From positions 1 to 45,635 of the forward strand of contig CALXZX010000013.1 in NCBI GenBank assembly GCA_944393375.1: 45,635 bases of DNA, written 5' to 3'. Shown here piece by piece: positions 30,381 through 38,684 of the stretch (the first letter of the stretch is position 1; every line of letters starts with the position of its first letter). Origin of the DNA: an uncultured Clostridia bacterium (GTDB lineage Bacteria > Bacillota > Clostridia > TANB77 > CAG-508). Below the pieces are notes generated by a model. The model did not search any database, was not told where the DNA came from, and was given only the letters and a program-made list of their open reading frames with translations. Both the position numbers and the translations under genes were made by a program.

Positions 30381-33035
30381 ATGAAAAAGAAGAAGAAAAA
30401 GAGAAGTAGCAAGAATCATAATAAACAAAATTTAAATAGAAAAAGAATGCATAAAAAAGCAAAAAATAGCACTTCAAAGAAAATAAATCAGAAGGCTGAA
30501 CAAAACAATGCTAGAGAAAGTTTAGAAAAAGGAAAAACACAAGTACCTAATAATGAAATACATAGAAGGATAGAAACTTTAGAAAATACGGTAGATATAA
30601 AAGAAAAAAATAATGAGATAGAACAAGTAAAAAGTGAAACAAAATCAAAGACAGCAGTTTTGTTAAAAGAAAGACCAACAAAGACACAAGAAAATAAAGA
30701 AAAAGAAGAACAAATATTAGAAAAAGAGAAACCTAATAAAAAAGAAAACAAAGATAAAAAGATAAAAAAGAAAAAAGAAGATGTTGAAAAGAAAAGTGAT
30801 GAATGGAGAAAAGTAGAAAAAAATGAAGAACATAAAATAGACAAAGAGCAAAGAAGGAAAGAAAAACTTCAAGCAAAGAAAGAGAAAAAAGCAAAAAAAG
30901 AAGAAAGACGTAAAAAACATAAAATTTTAAAATTCTTTCTAAAATTTTTCCTAATACTAATTATTCTTCTATTATTACTATTAATTGCAGGAATGTGGGG
31001 ATTTGCAGGATTATTATTAGGTTGGTATGGTAATGAAGATATACAAATTAGCAAAGAAGATTTAGTAATAAAAGTATCTAATTCTGTCATAGTAGATCAA
31101 AACGGTACAGTACTTGCAGATTTAAGTGGTGACGAAAAAAGAAAAATTATTACTTTAGAAGATATGGCAGAATATTTACCAAAAGCATATATTGCCATAG
31201 AGGATGAAAGATTTTATGAACATAGTGGTGTTGATTTTAAAAGAACAGCAGGCGCAATTGCCAATACATTATTAAATGGTAGCAGTAGTTATGGTGGAAG
31301 TACCATTACACAGCAATTAGTGAAAAATATAACAAATGATAATGAAAGTACAGGAATTGAAGGAATTAAAAGAAAAATAAGAGAATGGCAAAGAGCTTAT
31401 CAAGTAGAAAGAATGATATCAAAAGAGCAAATATTAGAATTATATCTAAATATATTATTTGTTGGAGCCAATAATTTACATGGAGTAGAGCTTGGGGCTG
31501 AATATTATTTTAATAAAAGTGCAAAAGATTTATCTTTAGCAGAATGTGCTTTTATGGCAGGAATCAATCATTCACCAAACTCATACAACCCATATAATAC
31601 AATTGTAGATAACTCAGAAAAAATCAAAAATAGAACCATAACGGTTTTAGACAAAATGAAAGAATTGGGATACATATCTGAAGAAGAATATCAAAATGCA
31701 GTTACAGAAGTGCAAAATGGATTACAGTTTGGTACTGGAGAAATTATGGGAGGAAGTGTATTTTCATATCATACAGATGCAGTCATTTCACAAGTTGTAG
31801 AACAAGTCATGGAAGAAAAGAATATGACAGAACAAATGGCGAAAAACTATGTATATAGTAGTGGACTTACCATTCATTCTACAGTAGATATGGATATTCA
31901 AACTCGATTAGAAGAAGAATATGCAAAAGAAAAATATATCATTAGTGGGAGAGAAAAAAATAGTGATGGAACATTATTAAATGAACATAGTCAATCAGGA
32001 ATGGCAATTGTTGACTATAAAGCAGGAAATGTAGTGGCTGTTGCAGGAGGTTTTGGAGAAAAAACAAGTGCAGGCTGGAATCGAGCAACACAAATGGAAA
32101 AACAAACAGGTTCTAGTATTAAACCATTAGCAGATGTAGCGCCAGCATTACAAGAAAAAATTATAACAGCTGCAACAGTTTATGATGATAGTAGTACAAG
32201 ATTTGGTAAAAATTATGAACCGAAAAATTATAATGGATTTAAAGGTTTAATAAATATTAGAAGTTTTATTAGAACTTCACAAAATATACCAGCTGTTAAA
32301 ATTATGGTAGAATTAACACCCAAAAAATCATTAGAATATTTGCAAAACATGGGAATTAGTTCATTAGATCCTGTTACAGATAATGTATTAAGTTTAGCAT
32401 TAGGAGGAATGACAAGTGGTGTTAGTCCATTAGAAATGGCATCAGCCTATGGAACAATTGCAAATGATGGCGTATATATTACACCAACATTTTATACAAG
32501 TGTTACAGATGCTAATGGAAATACAGTTTTAACACCAAAACAAGAAACAAGACAAGTGATTTCAAAGCAAAATGCGTATATAATGAAAACCATTATACAA
32601 GAACCTGTAAAATCAGGAGGAACGGCAACATATTGTGCTATTCCAGGAATGGATGTGGCAGCAAAAACAGGAACAACAGATAATGATTATGATAGATGGC
32701 TTTGTGGGTTTACACCATATTATGCAGCAGCAACTTGGTATGGATATGATAATAGTGAAACCGTATATTTTAGTGGAAATCCAGCAGGACAAATTTGGGA
32801 TGCAGTTATGACAGACATACATAAAGATTTACCAAGTGCTGCTTTTGTAAGACCAGAAGGGATTATAGAAAGAACTGTATGTAGAACAACAGGTTGTTTA
32901 GCATCAAAAAATTGTACAAATACATATACAGAAATTTTCACAGAAGATAATCTTCCAGAACAATGCACAAATCATAGAAAAGTGCCAAAAGAAACATTAG
33001 GCTTATGGACGCCATTGAATAGAAATAAGAGATAA
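30381..33035 (+). CDS. Class A penicillin-binding protein (PBP1A-like)
   Basis: This 884-residue bifunctional peptidoglycan synthase has an unusually long cytoplasmic tail (~1-182, mostly Lys/Glu), one membrane segment (~184-215), a glycosyltransferase-51 domain with AIEDERFYEHSGVDF (Glu274) and YGGSTITQQLVKNIT, and a transpeptidase domain with TGSSIKP (Ser578, Lys581), RTSQN (Ser633, Asn635) and AAKTGTTDN (Lys762). The C-terminus has four Cys (TVCRTTGCLASKNC and EQCTNH), a pattern common in clostridial relatives. It polymerises glycan strands and crosslinks stem peptides outside the membrane. RBS AAGGAGG 9 nt before ATG. The first REP-like palindrome begins 2 nt after its stop. Confidence 0.93.
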   Translation: MKKKKKKRSSKNHNKQNLNRKRMHKKAKNSTSKKINQKAEQNNARESLEKGKTQVPNNEIHRRIETLENTVDIKEKNNEIEQVKSETKSKTAVLLKERPTKTQENKEKEEQILEKEKPNKKENKDKKIKKKKEDVEKKSDEWRKVEKNEEHKIDKEQRRKEKLQAKKEKKAKKEERRKKHKILKFFLKFFLILIILLLLLLIAGMWGFAGLLLGWYGNEDIQISKEDLVIKVSNSVIVDQNGTVLADLSGDEKRKIITLEDMAEYLPKAYIAIEDERFYEHSGVDFKRTAGAIANTLLNGSSSYGGSTITQQLVKNITNDNESTGIEGIKRKIREWQRAYQVERMISKEQILELYLNILFVGANNLHGVELGAEYYFNKSAKDLSLAECAFMAGINHSPNSYNPYNTIVDNSEKIKNRTITVLDKMKELGYISEEEYQNAVTEVQNGLQFGTGEIMGGSVFSYHTDAVISQVVEQVMEEKNMTEQMAKNYVYSSGLTIHSTVDMDIQTRLEEEYAKEKYIISGREKNSDGTLLNEHSQSGMAIVDYKAGNVVAVAGGFGEKTSAGWNRATQMEKQTGSSIKPLADVAPALQEKIITAATVYDDSSTRFGKNYEPKNYNGFKGLINIRSFIRTSQNIPAVKIMVELTPKKSLEYLQNMGISSLDPVTDNVLSLALGGMTSGVSPLEMASAYGTIANDGVYITPTFYTSVTDANGNTVLTPKQETRQVISKQNAYIMKTIIQEPVKSGGTATYCAIPGMDVAAKTGTTDNDYDRWLCGFTPYYAAATWYGYDNSETVYFSGNPAGQIWDAVMTDIHKDLPSAAFVRPEGIIERTVCRTTGCLASKNCTNTYTEIFTEDNLPEQCTNHRKVPKETLGLWTPLNRNKR

Positions 33036-33036
33036 A

Positions 33037-33145
33037 AGGGATTTTGGGGACAGACTCATTTTCCCTTTTTTAATTATTTAAAATTTCTAAAAAAAAGGAA
33101 AAATGAGTCTGTCCCCAAAATCCCTGGAGTCTGTTTCCTAAAATC
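33037..33145. repeat. REP-like long palindrome, copy 1, plus partial third arm
   Basis: The left arm begins at 33037 and the right arm ends at 33125. The first 26 bp of the arms are perfectly complementary (AGGGATTTTGGGGACAGACT and on), followed by a C/T-rich against A/G-rich extension and a short AT loop. At 33126-33145 a degenerate extra right arm follows (GGAGTCTGTTTCC then AAAATC). The sequence is shared with copy 2 at 37676-37801. It could terminate transcription after the PBP gene on either strand. Confidence 0.85.
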
Positions 33146-33189
33146 TTTTTAATTATCTGTTAAAAAATTAAAAAAATATATAAAAGGTA

Positions 33190-33220
33190 TTGACTTGAAG
33201 TAAACTCTAAGTGATATATA
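33190..33220 (+). promoter_or_regulatory. MerR-type promoter/operator of the merR-cupin-AKR operon
   Basis: TTGACT (33190-33195) and TATATA (33215-33220) are separated by 19 bp. The spacer dyad ACTTGAAG-TAAA-CTCTAAGT resembles known MerR operators and the orphan site at 30036. It is 75 bp before the merR start, suggesting autoregulation and activation. Confidence 0.75.
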
Positions 33221-33294
33221 ATAAAAGAAAGAGGAATTACAATCAAAATAAGAATACATAAATGGAAACAAAACAATAGGAAGGAGGCGATATC

Positions 33295-33663
33295 ATGCAA
33301 ATATCAGAAGTGGCCAAAGAGTTTGGATTAACAACAGATACACTAAGATATTATGAAAGAGAAGGATTAATTGGACCAATTGCTAAAGGAAAAAACGGTA
33401 CTAGAAATTATACGGAAGAAGATATCAAAAGAATACAATTTGTAAAATGTATGAGAGCGGCAGGATTAGAAATTAGTTTCTTAAAAAGATATATAAAGTT
33501 ATTTGAAGAAGGAGATAAAACAGTAAAAGAGAGAAGAAAAATCTTAGTGGAGCAAAGAAAGATATTAAAAGAAAAATTAGATGCTATGCAAGAGGCATAT
33601 AATAGGTTAAATTATAAAATTGATTTATATGACAAAAACATATTAGACAAAAAATTAATGTAA
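33295..33663 (+). CDS. MerR family transcriptional regulator
   Basis: The 122-residue protein begins with the MerR winged helix-turn-helix MQISEVAKEFGLTTDTLRYY followed by EREGLIGPIAKGKNGTRNY and the second winged-helix segment IKRIQFVKCMRAAGLEISFL. The C-terminal ~50 residues form the dimerisation coiled coil (KERRKILVEQRKILKEKLDA). There is no Cys-rich metal-binding tail or large ligand domain, so this is the short type often found beside aldo/keto reductases and cupins. It probably remodels the 19-bp-spacer promoter at 33190 and perhaps the one at 30036. RBS GGAAGGAGG. Confidence 0.9.
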   Translation: MQISEVAKEFGLTTDTLRYYEREGLIGPIAKGKNGTRNYTEEDIKRIQFVKCMRAAGLEISFLKRYIKLFEEGDKTVKERRKILVEQRKILKEKLDAMQEAYNRLNYKIDLYDKNILDKKLM

Positions 33664-33769
33664 AAAGTATGTGATAACAAAACCAAAGATTTTGATATAC
33701 AGATATAAAAATTGCTATACAATATTTTATAAATATTAGAAATGATAAATATAAAGGAGGAAAAAGATT

Positions 33770-34201
33770 ATGAGTAATGAAAACAAAACAGAACATGGAG
33801 GAATGTTTGGATTAGGAGAACCAAACACAGGATTTGCACAATATTTTATAGGAAATTCTTATTTAAATCCATTAACAAAACCGGGAGAATCACCAATATT
33901 TATTGCTAATGTAACATTTGAGCCAGCTTGTAGAAATAATTGGCATATTCACCATGCAAGTACAGGAGGAGGACAAATCCTTATTTGTGTAGATGGAGAA
34001 GGTTGGTATCAAGAAGAAGGAAAAGAAGCAAGAAGTTTAAAACCAGGAGATGTAGTAGTAATACCAGCAAATGTAAAACATTGGCATGGTGCAAAAAAAG
34101 ATTGTTGGTTTAGTCATTTAGCTTTTGAAGTTCCAGGAGAAGATACATCAAATGAATGGTGTGAGCCTGTAACAGACGAAGAATATAACAAATTAGGATA
34201 A
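33770..34201 (+). CDS. Cupin domain protein
   Basis: The 143-residue cupin has motif 1 NNWHIHHASTGGGQILICVD (His-x-His-His metal ligands) and motif 2 SLKPGDVVVIPANVKHWHGA (His ligands), so the metal site is intact. The N-terminal HGGMFGLGEPNTGFAQYFIG is typical of cupins co-located with aldo/keto reductases and MerR regulators. It is likely a redox-related or isomerase-type metalloprotein. It sits 106 nt after merR and 46 nt before the aldo/keto reductase, in the presumed MerR regulon. RBS AAAGGAGG. Confidence 0.85.
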   Translation: MSNENKTEHGGMFGLGEPNTGFAQYFIGNSYLNPLTKPGESPIFIANVTFEPACRNNWHIHHASTGGGQILICVDGEGWYQEEGKEARSLKPGDVVVIPANVKHWHGAKKDCWFSHLAFEVPGEDTSNEWCEPVTDEEYNKLG

Positions 34202-34247
34202 TAAAAAATAAATGCAAGTTAGAATAAAATAGTTAGGAGGAATCAAG

Positions 34248-35369
34248 ATGGCATATTTAGGAGAAGAAATTAAAAAATTAGGATTTGGACTAATGAGATT
34301 ACCTATGAAAGATGACAAAATTGATGTTGAACAAACCAAAGTAATGGTAGATCACTTTTTAGAAGCAGGATTTACATATTTTGATACAGCATGGGCATAT
34401 GCTGGAAGTGAAGATGCTATTAGACAAGCGTTAGTAGAACGTTATCCAAGAGAGAAATTTCAATTAGCAACAAAAAATGCAGCTTGGATAAATTGTAAAA
34501 CAAGAGAAGATGCAATCAATCAATTTGAAACATCCTTAAAACAAACAGGTGCTGGATATTTTGATTTTTATTTATTACACAATTTAGGAGAATCTAGAAC
34601 AAAAGCATTTGATGATTTTGATATGTGGTCATGGATTCAAGAAAAGAAACAAGAAGGAAAAATTAAACATATTGGATTTTCATTCCATTCAACACCAGAA
34701 GAATTGGAAGAAATTTTACAAAAACATCCAGAGATGGAATTTGTACAATTACAAATCAATTATGCTGATTGGGAAAATCCAGCAATTAAATCTAGAGAAT
34801 GTTATGAAGTAGCAAGAAAATATGGAAAACCAGTTATCATCATGGAACCAGTAAAAGGTGGAATGCTTGCAAATCCACCAGAACAAGTGGCAGAAGTATT
34901 TAAAAAAGCCAATCCAGATGCATCACTTGCTTCTTGGGCAATTAAATTTGCAGCAAGTTTAGATGGAATTATTACTGTATTATCTGGAATGAGCAGTATA
35001 GAGCAAATGGATGATAATATTTCTTACATGAAAGATTTTACAAAATTATCAGATGAAGAAGAAGAAACGATTACAGAAGCACAAAAAGTATTAAATACAA
35101 TTCCTTTAATTCCTTGTACAAGTTGTAATTATTGTGCAAAAGTATGTCCAATGCATATTGGTATATCTGGATCTTTCACAGCAATGAATTATTTGACATT
35201 GTATAAAGATATGGCAGCTGCAAAACATCAAGAAGAATGGTTAGTTGGTGGACATGGATTAAAGAAAGCTAGTGAATGTATTAAATGTGGTCAATGTGAA
35301 AAAGCTTGCCCTCAACATATTGCCATTCGAGAAGAACTTGAAAAAGTAGCAAAAGCATTTGAAAATTAA
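34248..35369 (+). CDS. Aldo/keto reductase with two C-terminal 4Fe-4S motifs
   Basis: The 373-residue protein is an AKR barrel with the catalytic tetrad in place: Asp46 and Tyr51 (FDTAWAYAGSE), Lys76 (LATKNAAW) and His111 (YLLHNLGE). The ferredoxin-type tail has two full four-Cys sets: CTSCNYCAKVCP (Cys290, 293, 296, 300) and CIKCGQCEKACP (Cys344, 347, 350, 354). This layout is common in anaerobes and suggests electron exchange with ferredoxin or another cluster protein in addition to NAD(P)H. RBS TTAGGAGG. Part of the merR-cupin-AKR-DUF362-lar series; substrate unknown. Confidence 0.9.
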   Translation: MAYLGEEIKKLGFGLMRLPMKDDKIDVEQTKVMVDHFLEAGFTYFDTAWAYAGSEDAIRQALVERYPREKFQLATKNAAWINCKTREDAINQFETSLKQTGAGYFDFYLLHNLGESRTKAFDDFDMWSWIQEKKQEGKIKHIGFSFHSTPEELEEILQKHPEMEFVQLQINYADWENPAIKSRECYEVARKYGKPVIIMEPVKGGMLANPPEQVAEVFKKANPDASLASWAIKFAASLDGIITVLSGMSSIEQMDDNISYMKDFTKLSDEEEETITEAQKVLNTIPLIPCTSCNYCAKVCPMHIGISGSFTAMNYLTLYKDMAAAKHQEEWLVGGHGLKKASECIKCGQCEKACPQHIAIREELEKVAKAFEN

Positions 35370-35462
35370 TTTTACTATAATCTATATAAACTTATAATAA
35401 GAGGGGATGCTTTTCTAAAAAAATTAAAAAATACGAATGATATATAGAAAGGAAGGATTTTT

Positions 35463-36347
35463 ATGGAAAAATCAAAAGTATATTTTACAAAGGAGATTAC
35501 TCCAGAAAGTTTAATCAAAATGTATGAAACACTAGGTGTTGAATTAAAAGGAAAGGTAGCTGTAAAGTTATCAACGGGAGAAGCAGGAGGACATTATTTC
35601 TTAGATCCAAATTTAATTAAAGATTTAGTTCATAAAGTAAATGGAACAATTGTTGAATGTAATACGGCATATGCAGGAAAAAGAAATACAACCAAAGATC
35701 ATTGGGAAACAATAAAAGATCATGGATTTACAGATATTGCAATAGTAGATATTATGGATGAAGAAGGAGATATGCCAATACCAGTAGAAAATGGATTTCA
35801 TTTAAAAGAAGATTATGTAGGTGCACATTTAAAAAATTATGATTCTATGCTAGTGTTATCACACTTTAAAGGTCATGCTATGGGAGGATTTGGAGGAGCT
35901 CTTAAAAATATTTCTATTGGAATTGGTTCTTCAAATGGAAAAACATGGATTCATACAGCAGGAAAAACAAAAAATCCAGCAGAATTATGGGATAATTTAC
36001 CAGAACAAGATCATTTCTTAGAATCAATGGCAGATGCTTGTGATGCTGTAATACATTATATGGGAAAAGAAAATATGGTATATATTAGTGTTGCCAATAA
36101 TTTATCAGTTGATTGTGACTGTGATTCAAACCCACATGCACCAGAAATGGCTGATTTAGGAATTTTTGCTTCAACTGATCCAGTTGCTTTAGACCAAGCA
36201 TGTTATGATGCTGTTGTAAATGCAGAGGATCCAGGAAAAGCAGCATTAATTGAAAGAATGAATTCAAGACATGGTATTCATACAGTAGAAGCAGCAAACA
36301 AACTAGGACTTGGTAATAGAGAATATGAAATTGTTAATATTGACTAA
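35463..36347 (+). CDS. DUF362 domain protein
   Basis: The 294-residue protein covers a DUF362 domain without the ferredoxin tail often attached to it. Conserved blocks are GKVAVKLSTGEAGGHYFLDP, TIVECNTAYAGKRNTT, VLSHFKGHAMGGFGGALKNI (His and Gly-rich core), VDCDCDSNPHAPEMADLGIF and STDPVALDQACYDAV. The several Cys, Asp and His residues in the VDCDCDSNPH segment could bind metal. The family's function is not established. It lies between the Fe-S aldo/keto reductase and larC, so a metal-related or redox role linked to those neighbours is plausible. RBS GAAAGGAAGG. Confidence 0.85.
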   Translation: MEKSKVYFTKEITPESLIKMYETLGVELKGKVAVKLSTGEAGGHYFLDPNLIKDLVHKVNGTIVECNTAYAGKRNTTKDHWETIKDHGFTDIAIVDIMDEEGDMPIPVENGFHLKEDYVGAHLKNYDSMLVLSHFKGHAMGGFGGALKNISIGIGSSNGKTWIHTAGKTKNPAELWDNLPEQDHFLESMADACDAVIHYMGKENMVYISVANNLSVDCDCDSNPHAPEMADLGIFASTDPVALDQACYDAVVNAEDPGKAALIERMNSRHGIHTVEAANKLGLGNREYEIVNID

Positions 36348-36423
36348 AGTAGATTTTTTATTTATAAATAAAATATATAAATTTATATAAATTAGAAAAC
36401 AATAAAAAAGAAAGAGGAAAGAT

Positions 36424-37668
36424 ATGAAAACATTATATTTTGACTGTTCAAGTGGAATCAGTGGTAATATGACATTAGCAGCATTAACAGAAATTATTGG
36501 AGATGAAAACTATTTAGTAGAAGAATTAAAAAAATTACATATAGATGGATATACAATAGATATATCTAAAAAAATAAAAAATGGAATTACAGGTACTCAT
36601 GTTGATGTGATTTTAGAACATCAACATGAGCACTCTCACGTTCATGAAGAACATGAACATGAGCATGATCATCATCATGAACATGATAATGAAAATCATC
36701 ATACACATGAAGGTGAGCATCACCACCATGAACATAGAAATTTACATGATGTATGTGAAATCATTGATAATAGTGATATTGATGAAGAAAGTAAAGAGTT
36801 AGCAAAAAGAATATTTATGAGGGTAGCTAAAGCAGAAAGTAAAGTTCATAACAAACCATTAGATGAGGTCCACTTTCATGAAGTAGGTGCGATTGATTCC
36901 ATTGTAGATATTGTAGGCACAGCTATTTTAATTAATAAAATTCATCCAGACAAGATTATATCAAGTGTTGTAAATGATGGACATGGCTTTATTGAATGTG
37001 CACATGGAACAATGGCAGTACCTGTTCCTGCAACAAGCGAAATATTTGCAAATTCTGATGTAGAATTTAGACAAATTGATATTGATACAGAATTGGTAAC
37101 ACCAACAGGAGCAGCCATTATTGCAGAATTAAGTTCTGAATTTACAACTTTACCTGCTATGAAGATTAAAAAGATTGGCTGGGGAGCAGGTACAAAAGAT
37201 TTAAAGATACCAAATGTGTTAAAGGTATATTATGGTGATATGCAAGAGCAAAATCAAAAAATTGTCGTTATGGAAACCAATATAGATGATTGCTCTGGAG
37301 AAATATTAGGATATACAGAAGAAATATTATTCGAAAATGGAGCATTAGATGTATTTTATACACCAATCTTCATGAAGAAAAATAGACCTGCATATCGTCT
37401 AACAGTTGTATGCAAAGAACCAGACATTCAAAAATTGCAAAATATTATATTTAAAGAAACAACAACCATTGGTATCCGTTATCGTTATGAATATCGAACA
37501 GAACTTGAAAGAGAGCAAATTTTGATAGATACAAAATATGGAACATTAAAGGCAAAAAAAGTTGTCAATAATGGAGAAACATATATTTACCCAGAATATG
37601 AAAGTGTGAGAGAATTGGCTAAAAAAAATGATATCCCATTAAAAGAAGTATATAAGTTGAAATTTTGA
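36424..37668 (+). CDS. larC: Nickel-pincer cofactor biosynthesis protein LarC, uninterrupted
   Basis: At 414 residues it includes both parts of LarC. The N-terminal half begins TLYFDCSSGISGNMTLAALT, with HFHEVGAIDSIVDIVGTAIL and TELVTPTGAAIIAEL. The C-terminal half has METNIDDCSGEILGYTEEIL and TTTIGIRYRYEYR. LarC inserts nickel into the pyridinium dithiodicarboxylate mononucleotide in a CTP-dependent reaction. Residues 66-104 form a His/Glu-rich stretch (about 20 His), suited to nickel storage. Here both parts are in one continuous frame, unlike the split LarC1/LarC2 of Lactiplantibacillus plantarum, which needs a frameshift. It is 157 nt before larB, with a REP-like palindrome between. Confidence 0.95.
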   Translation: MKTLYFDCSSGISGNMTLAALTEIIGDENYLVEELKKLHIDGYTIDISKKIKNGITGTHVDVILEHQHEHSHVHEEHEHEHDHHHEHDNENHHTHEGEHHHHEHRNLHDVCEIIDNSDIDEESKELAKRIFMRVAKAESKVHNKPLDEVHFHEVGAIDSIVDIVGTAILINKIHPDKIISSVVNDGHGFIECAHGTMAVPVPATSEIFANSDVEFRQIDIDTELVTPTGAAIIAELSSEFTTLPAMKIKKIGWGAGTKDLKIPNVLKVYYGDMQEQNQKIVVMETNIDDCSGEILGYTEEILFENGALDVFYTPIFMKKNRPAYRLTVVCKEPDIQKLQNIIFKETTTIGIRYRYEYRTELEREQILIDTKYGTLKAKKVVNNGETYIYPEYESVRELAKKNDIPLKEVYKLKF

Positions 37669-37675
37669 TGGAAAA

Positions 37676-37801
37676 TTGGAACATTTTGAGGGATTTTGGG
37701 GACGGACTCATTTTTCCCTTTTTTGTAATATTTAGAAAATCATCAAACTTTAAATAAAAAAGGGAAAAATGAGTCCGTCCCCAAAATCCCTCAAAATCCA
37801 A
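37676..37801. repeat. REP-like long palindrome, copy 2 (perfect 41-bp arms)
   Basis: Perfect 41-bp arms (37684-37724 and 37756-37796) surround a 31-nt loop. A further TTGGA/TCCAA pair (37676-37680, 37797-37801) extends the stem past a 3-nt bulge. The arm reads as copy 1 but with GACGGACTC in place of GACAGACTC, and the other arm is changed to match. It lies in the larC-larB gap and could act as a bidirectional terminator or mRNA-stabilising hairpin. Confidence 0.9.
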
Positions 37802-37825
37802 CACTGAAGGAGGAGGCATAAAATC

Positions 37826-38575
37826 ATGGAGATTAAAGAAATATTAGAAAAAATTCAAAATCATAAAATGAGTGTTGAAGAAGCAGAAAGAGAAATCAAA
37901 CATAATCAGTATGAGGATTTAGGATATGCTAAAATCGATCATAATCGAAAAGAAAGAATTGGTACAGGAGAAGTGATATATTGCCAAAGTAAGCCAGATG
38001 AATACTTGTCTAAAATTTATAAAACCATTTATAAAGAAAATGGAGAAGTATTAGGAACAAGAGCCAGTAAAGACCAATACGATTTGGTAAAAAAAGAGAT
38101 TCCAGAAGTACAATACAATCCACTTTCAAGAATTTTGAAAATTGAGAAACAAAAAGAAAAAATAGGAAATATTGTTGTATGTACAGGAGGAACATCAGAT
38201 ATTCCAGTAGCAGAAGAAGCAGCAGAAACAGCAGAATTCTTTGGAAGCTATGTAGAAAGAATTTATGATGTTGGTGTAGCAGGAATTCATAGACTTTTAT
38301 CACAAAGAGAAAAACTAGAAAAGGCAAATTGTATTATTGCTATTGCAGGAATGGAAGGTGCGTTGGCCTCTGTAGTAGCAGGACTAGCGAAAGTACCAGT
38401 CATTGCTGTTCCCACATCTGTAGGATATGGTGCGAATTTAGGTGGTATGACAGCTCTTTTAGGGATGATTAATTCTTGTAGTAATGGCATTGCCACTGTT
38501 AATATTGATAATGGATATGGGGCAGGATATTTAGCAAATCAAATTAATCATTTAGCAGTTAATGGTAGAGAGTAA
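37826..38575 (+). CDS. larB: Nickel-pincer cofactor biosynthesis protein LarB
   Basis: The 249-residue protein has a helical N-terminus (residues 1-95) and an AIR-carboxylase/PurE-like domain: IGNIVVCTGGTSDIPVAEEA, FFGSYVERIYDVGVAGIHRL, CIIAIAGMEGALASVVAGLA, VPVIAVPTSVGYGANLGGMT, and the terminal VNIDNGYGAGYLANQINH. LarB carboxylates and hydrolyses nicotinic acid adenine dinucleotide, giving pyridine-3,5-dicarboxylate mononucleotide and AMP, the first step of the nickel-pincer pathway. Start chosen after GAAGGAGGAGG. It follows larC and precedes larE. Confidence 0.95.
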   Translation: MEIKEILEKIQNHKMSVEEAEREIKHNQYEDLGYAKIDHNRKERIGTGEVIYCQSKPDEYLSKIYKTIYKENGEVLGTRASKDQYDLVKKEIPEVQYNPLSRILKIEKQKEKIGNIVVCTGGTSDIPVAEEAAETAEFFGSYVERIYDVGVAGIHRLLSQREKLEKANCIIAIAGMEGALASVVAGLAKVPVIAVPTSVGYGANLGGMTALLGMINSCSNGIATVNIDNGYGAGYLANQINHLAVNGRE

Positions 38576-38684
38576 CTACTTAAACTTAAGGAAAAGCTCA
38601 TTTGGTCGCTTACAAGGTACTATAAAATAGGTGAATTTTCTTGATTGAGGCCATTGATAAAAAATGAAACAGGAGAAATATAAA

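Noticed and set aside
34609..34812. Plus-strand 67-codon frame inside the aldo/keto reductase
   Set aside because: It lies entirely within the reductase in another frame, without a ribosome site or recognisable family.
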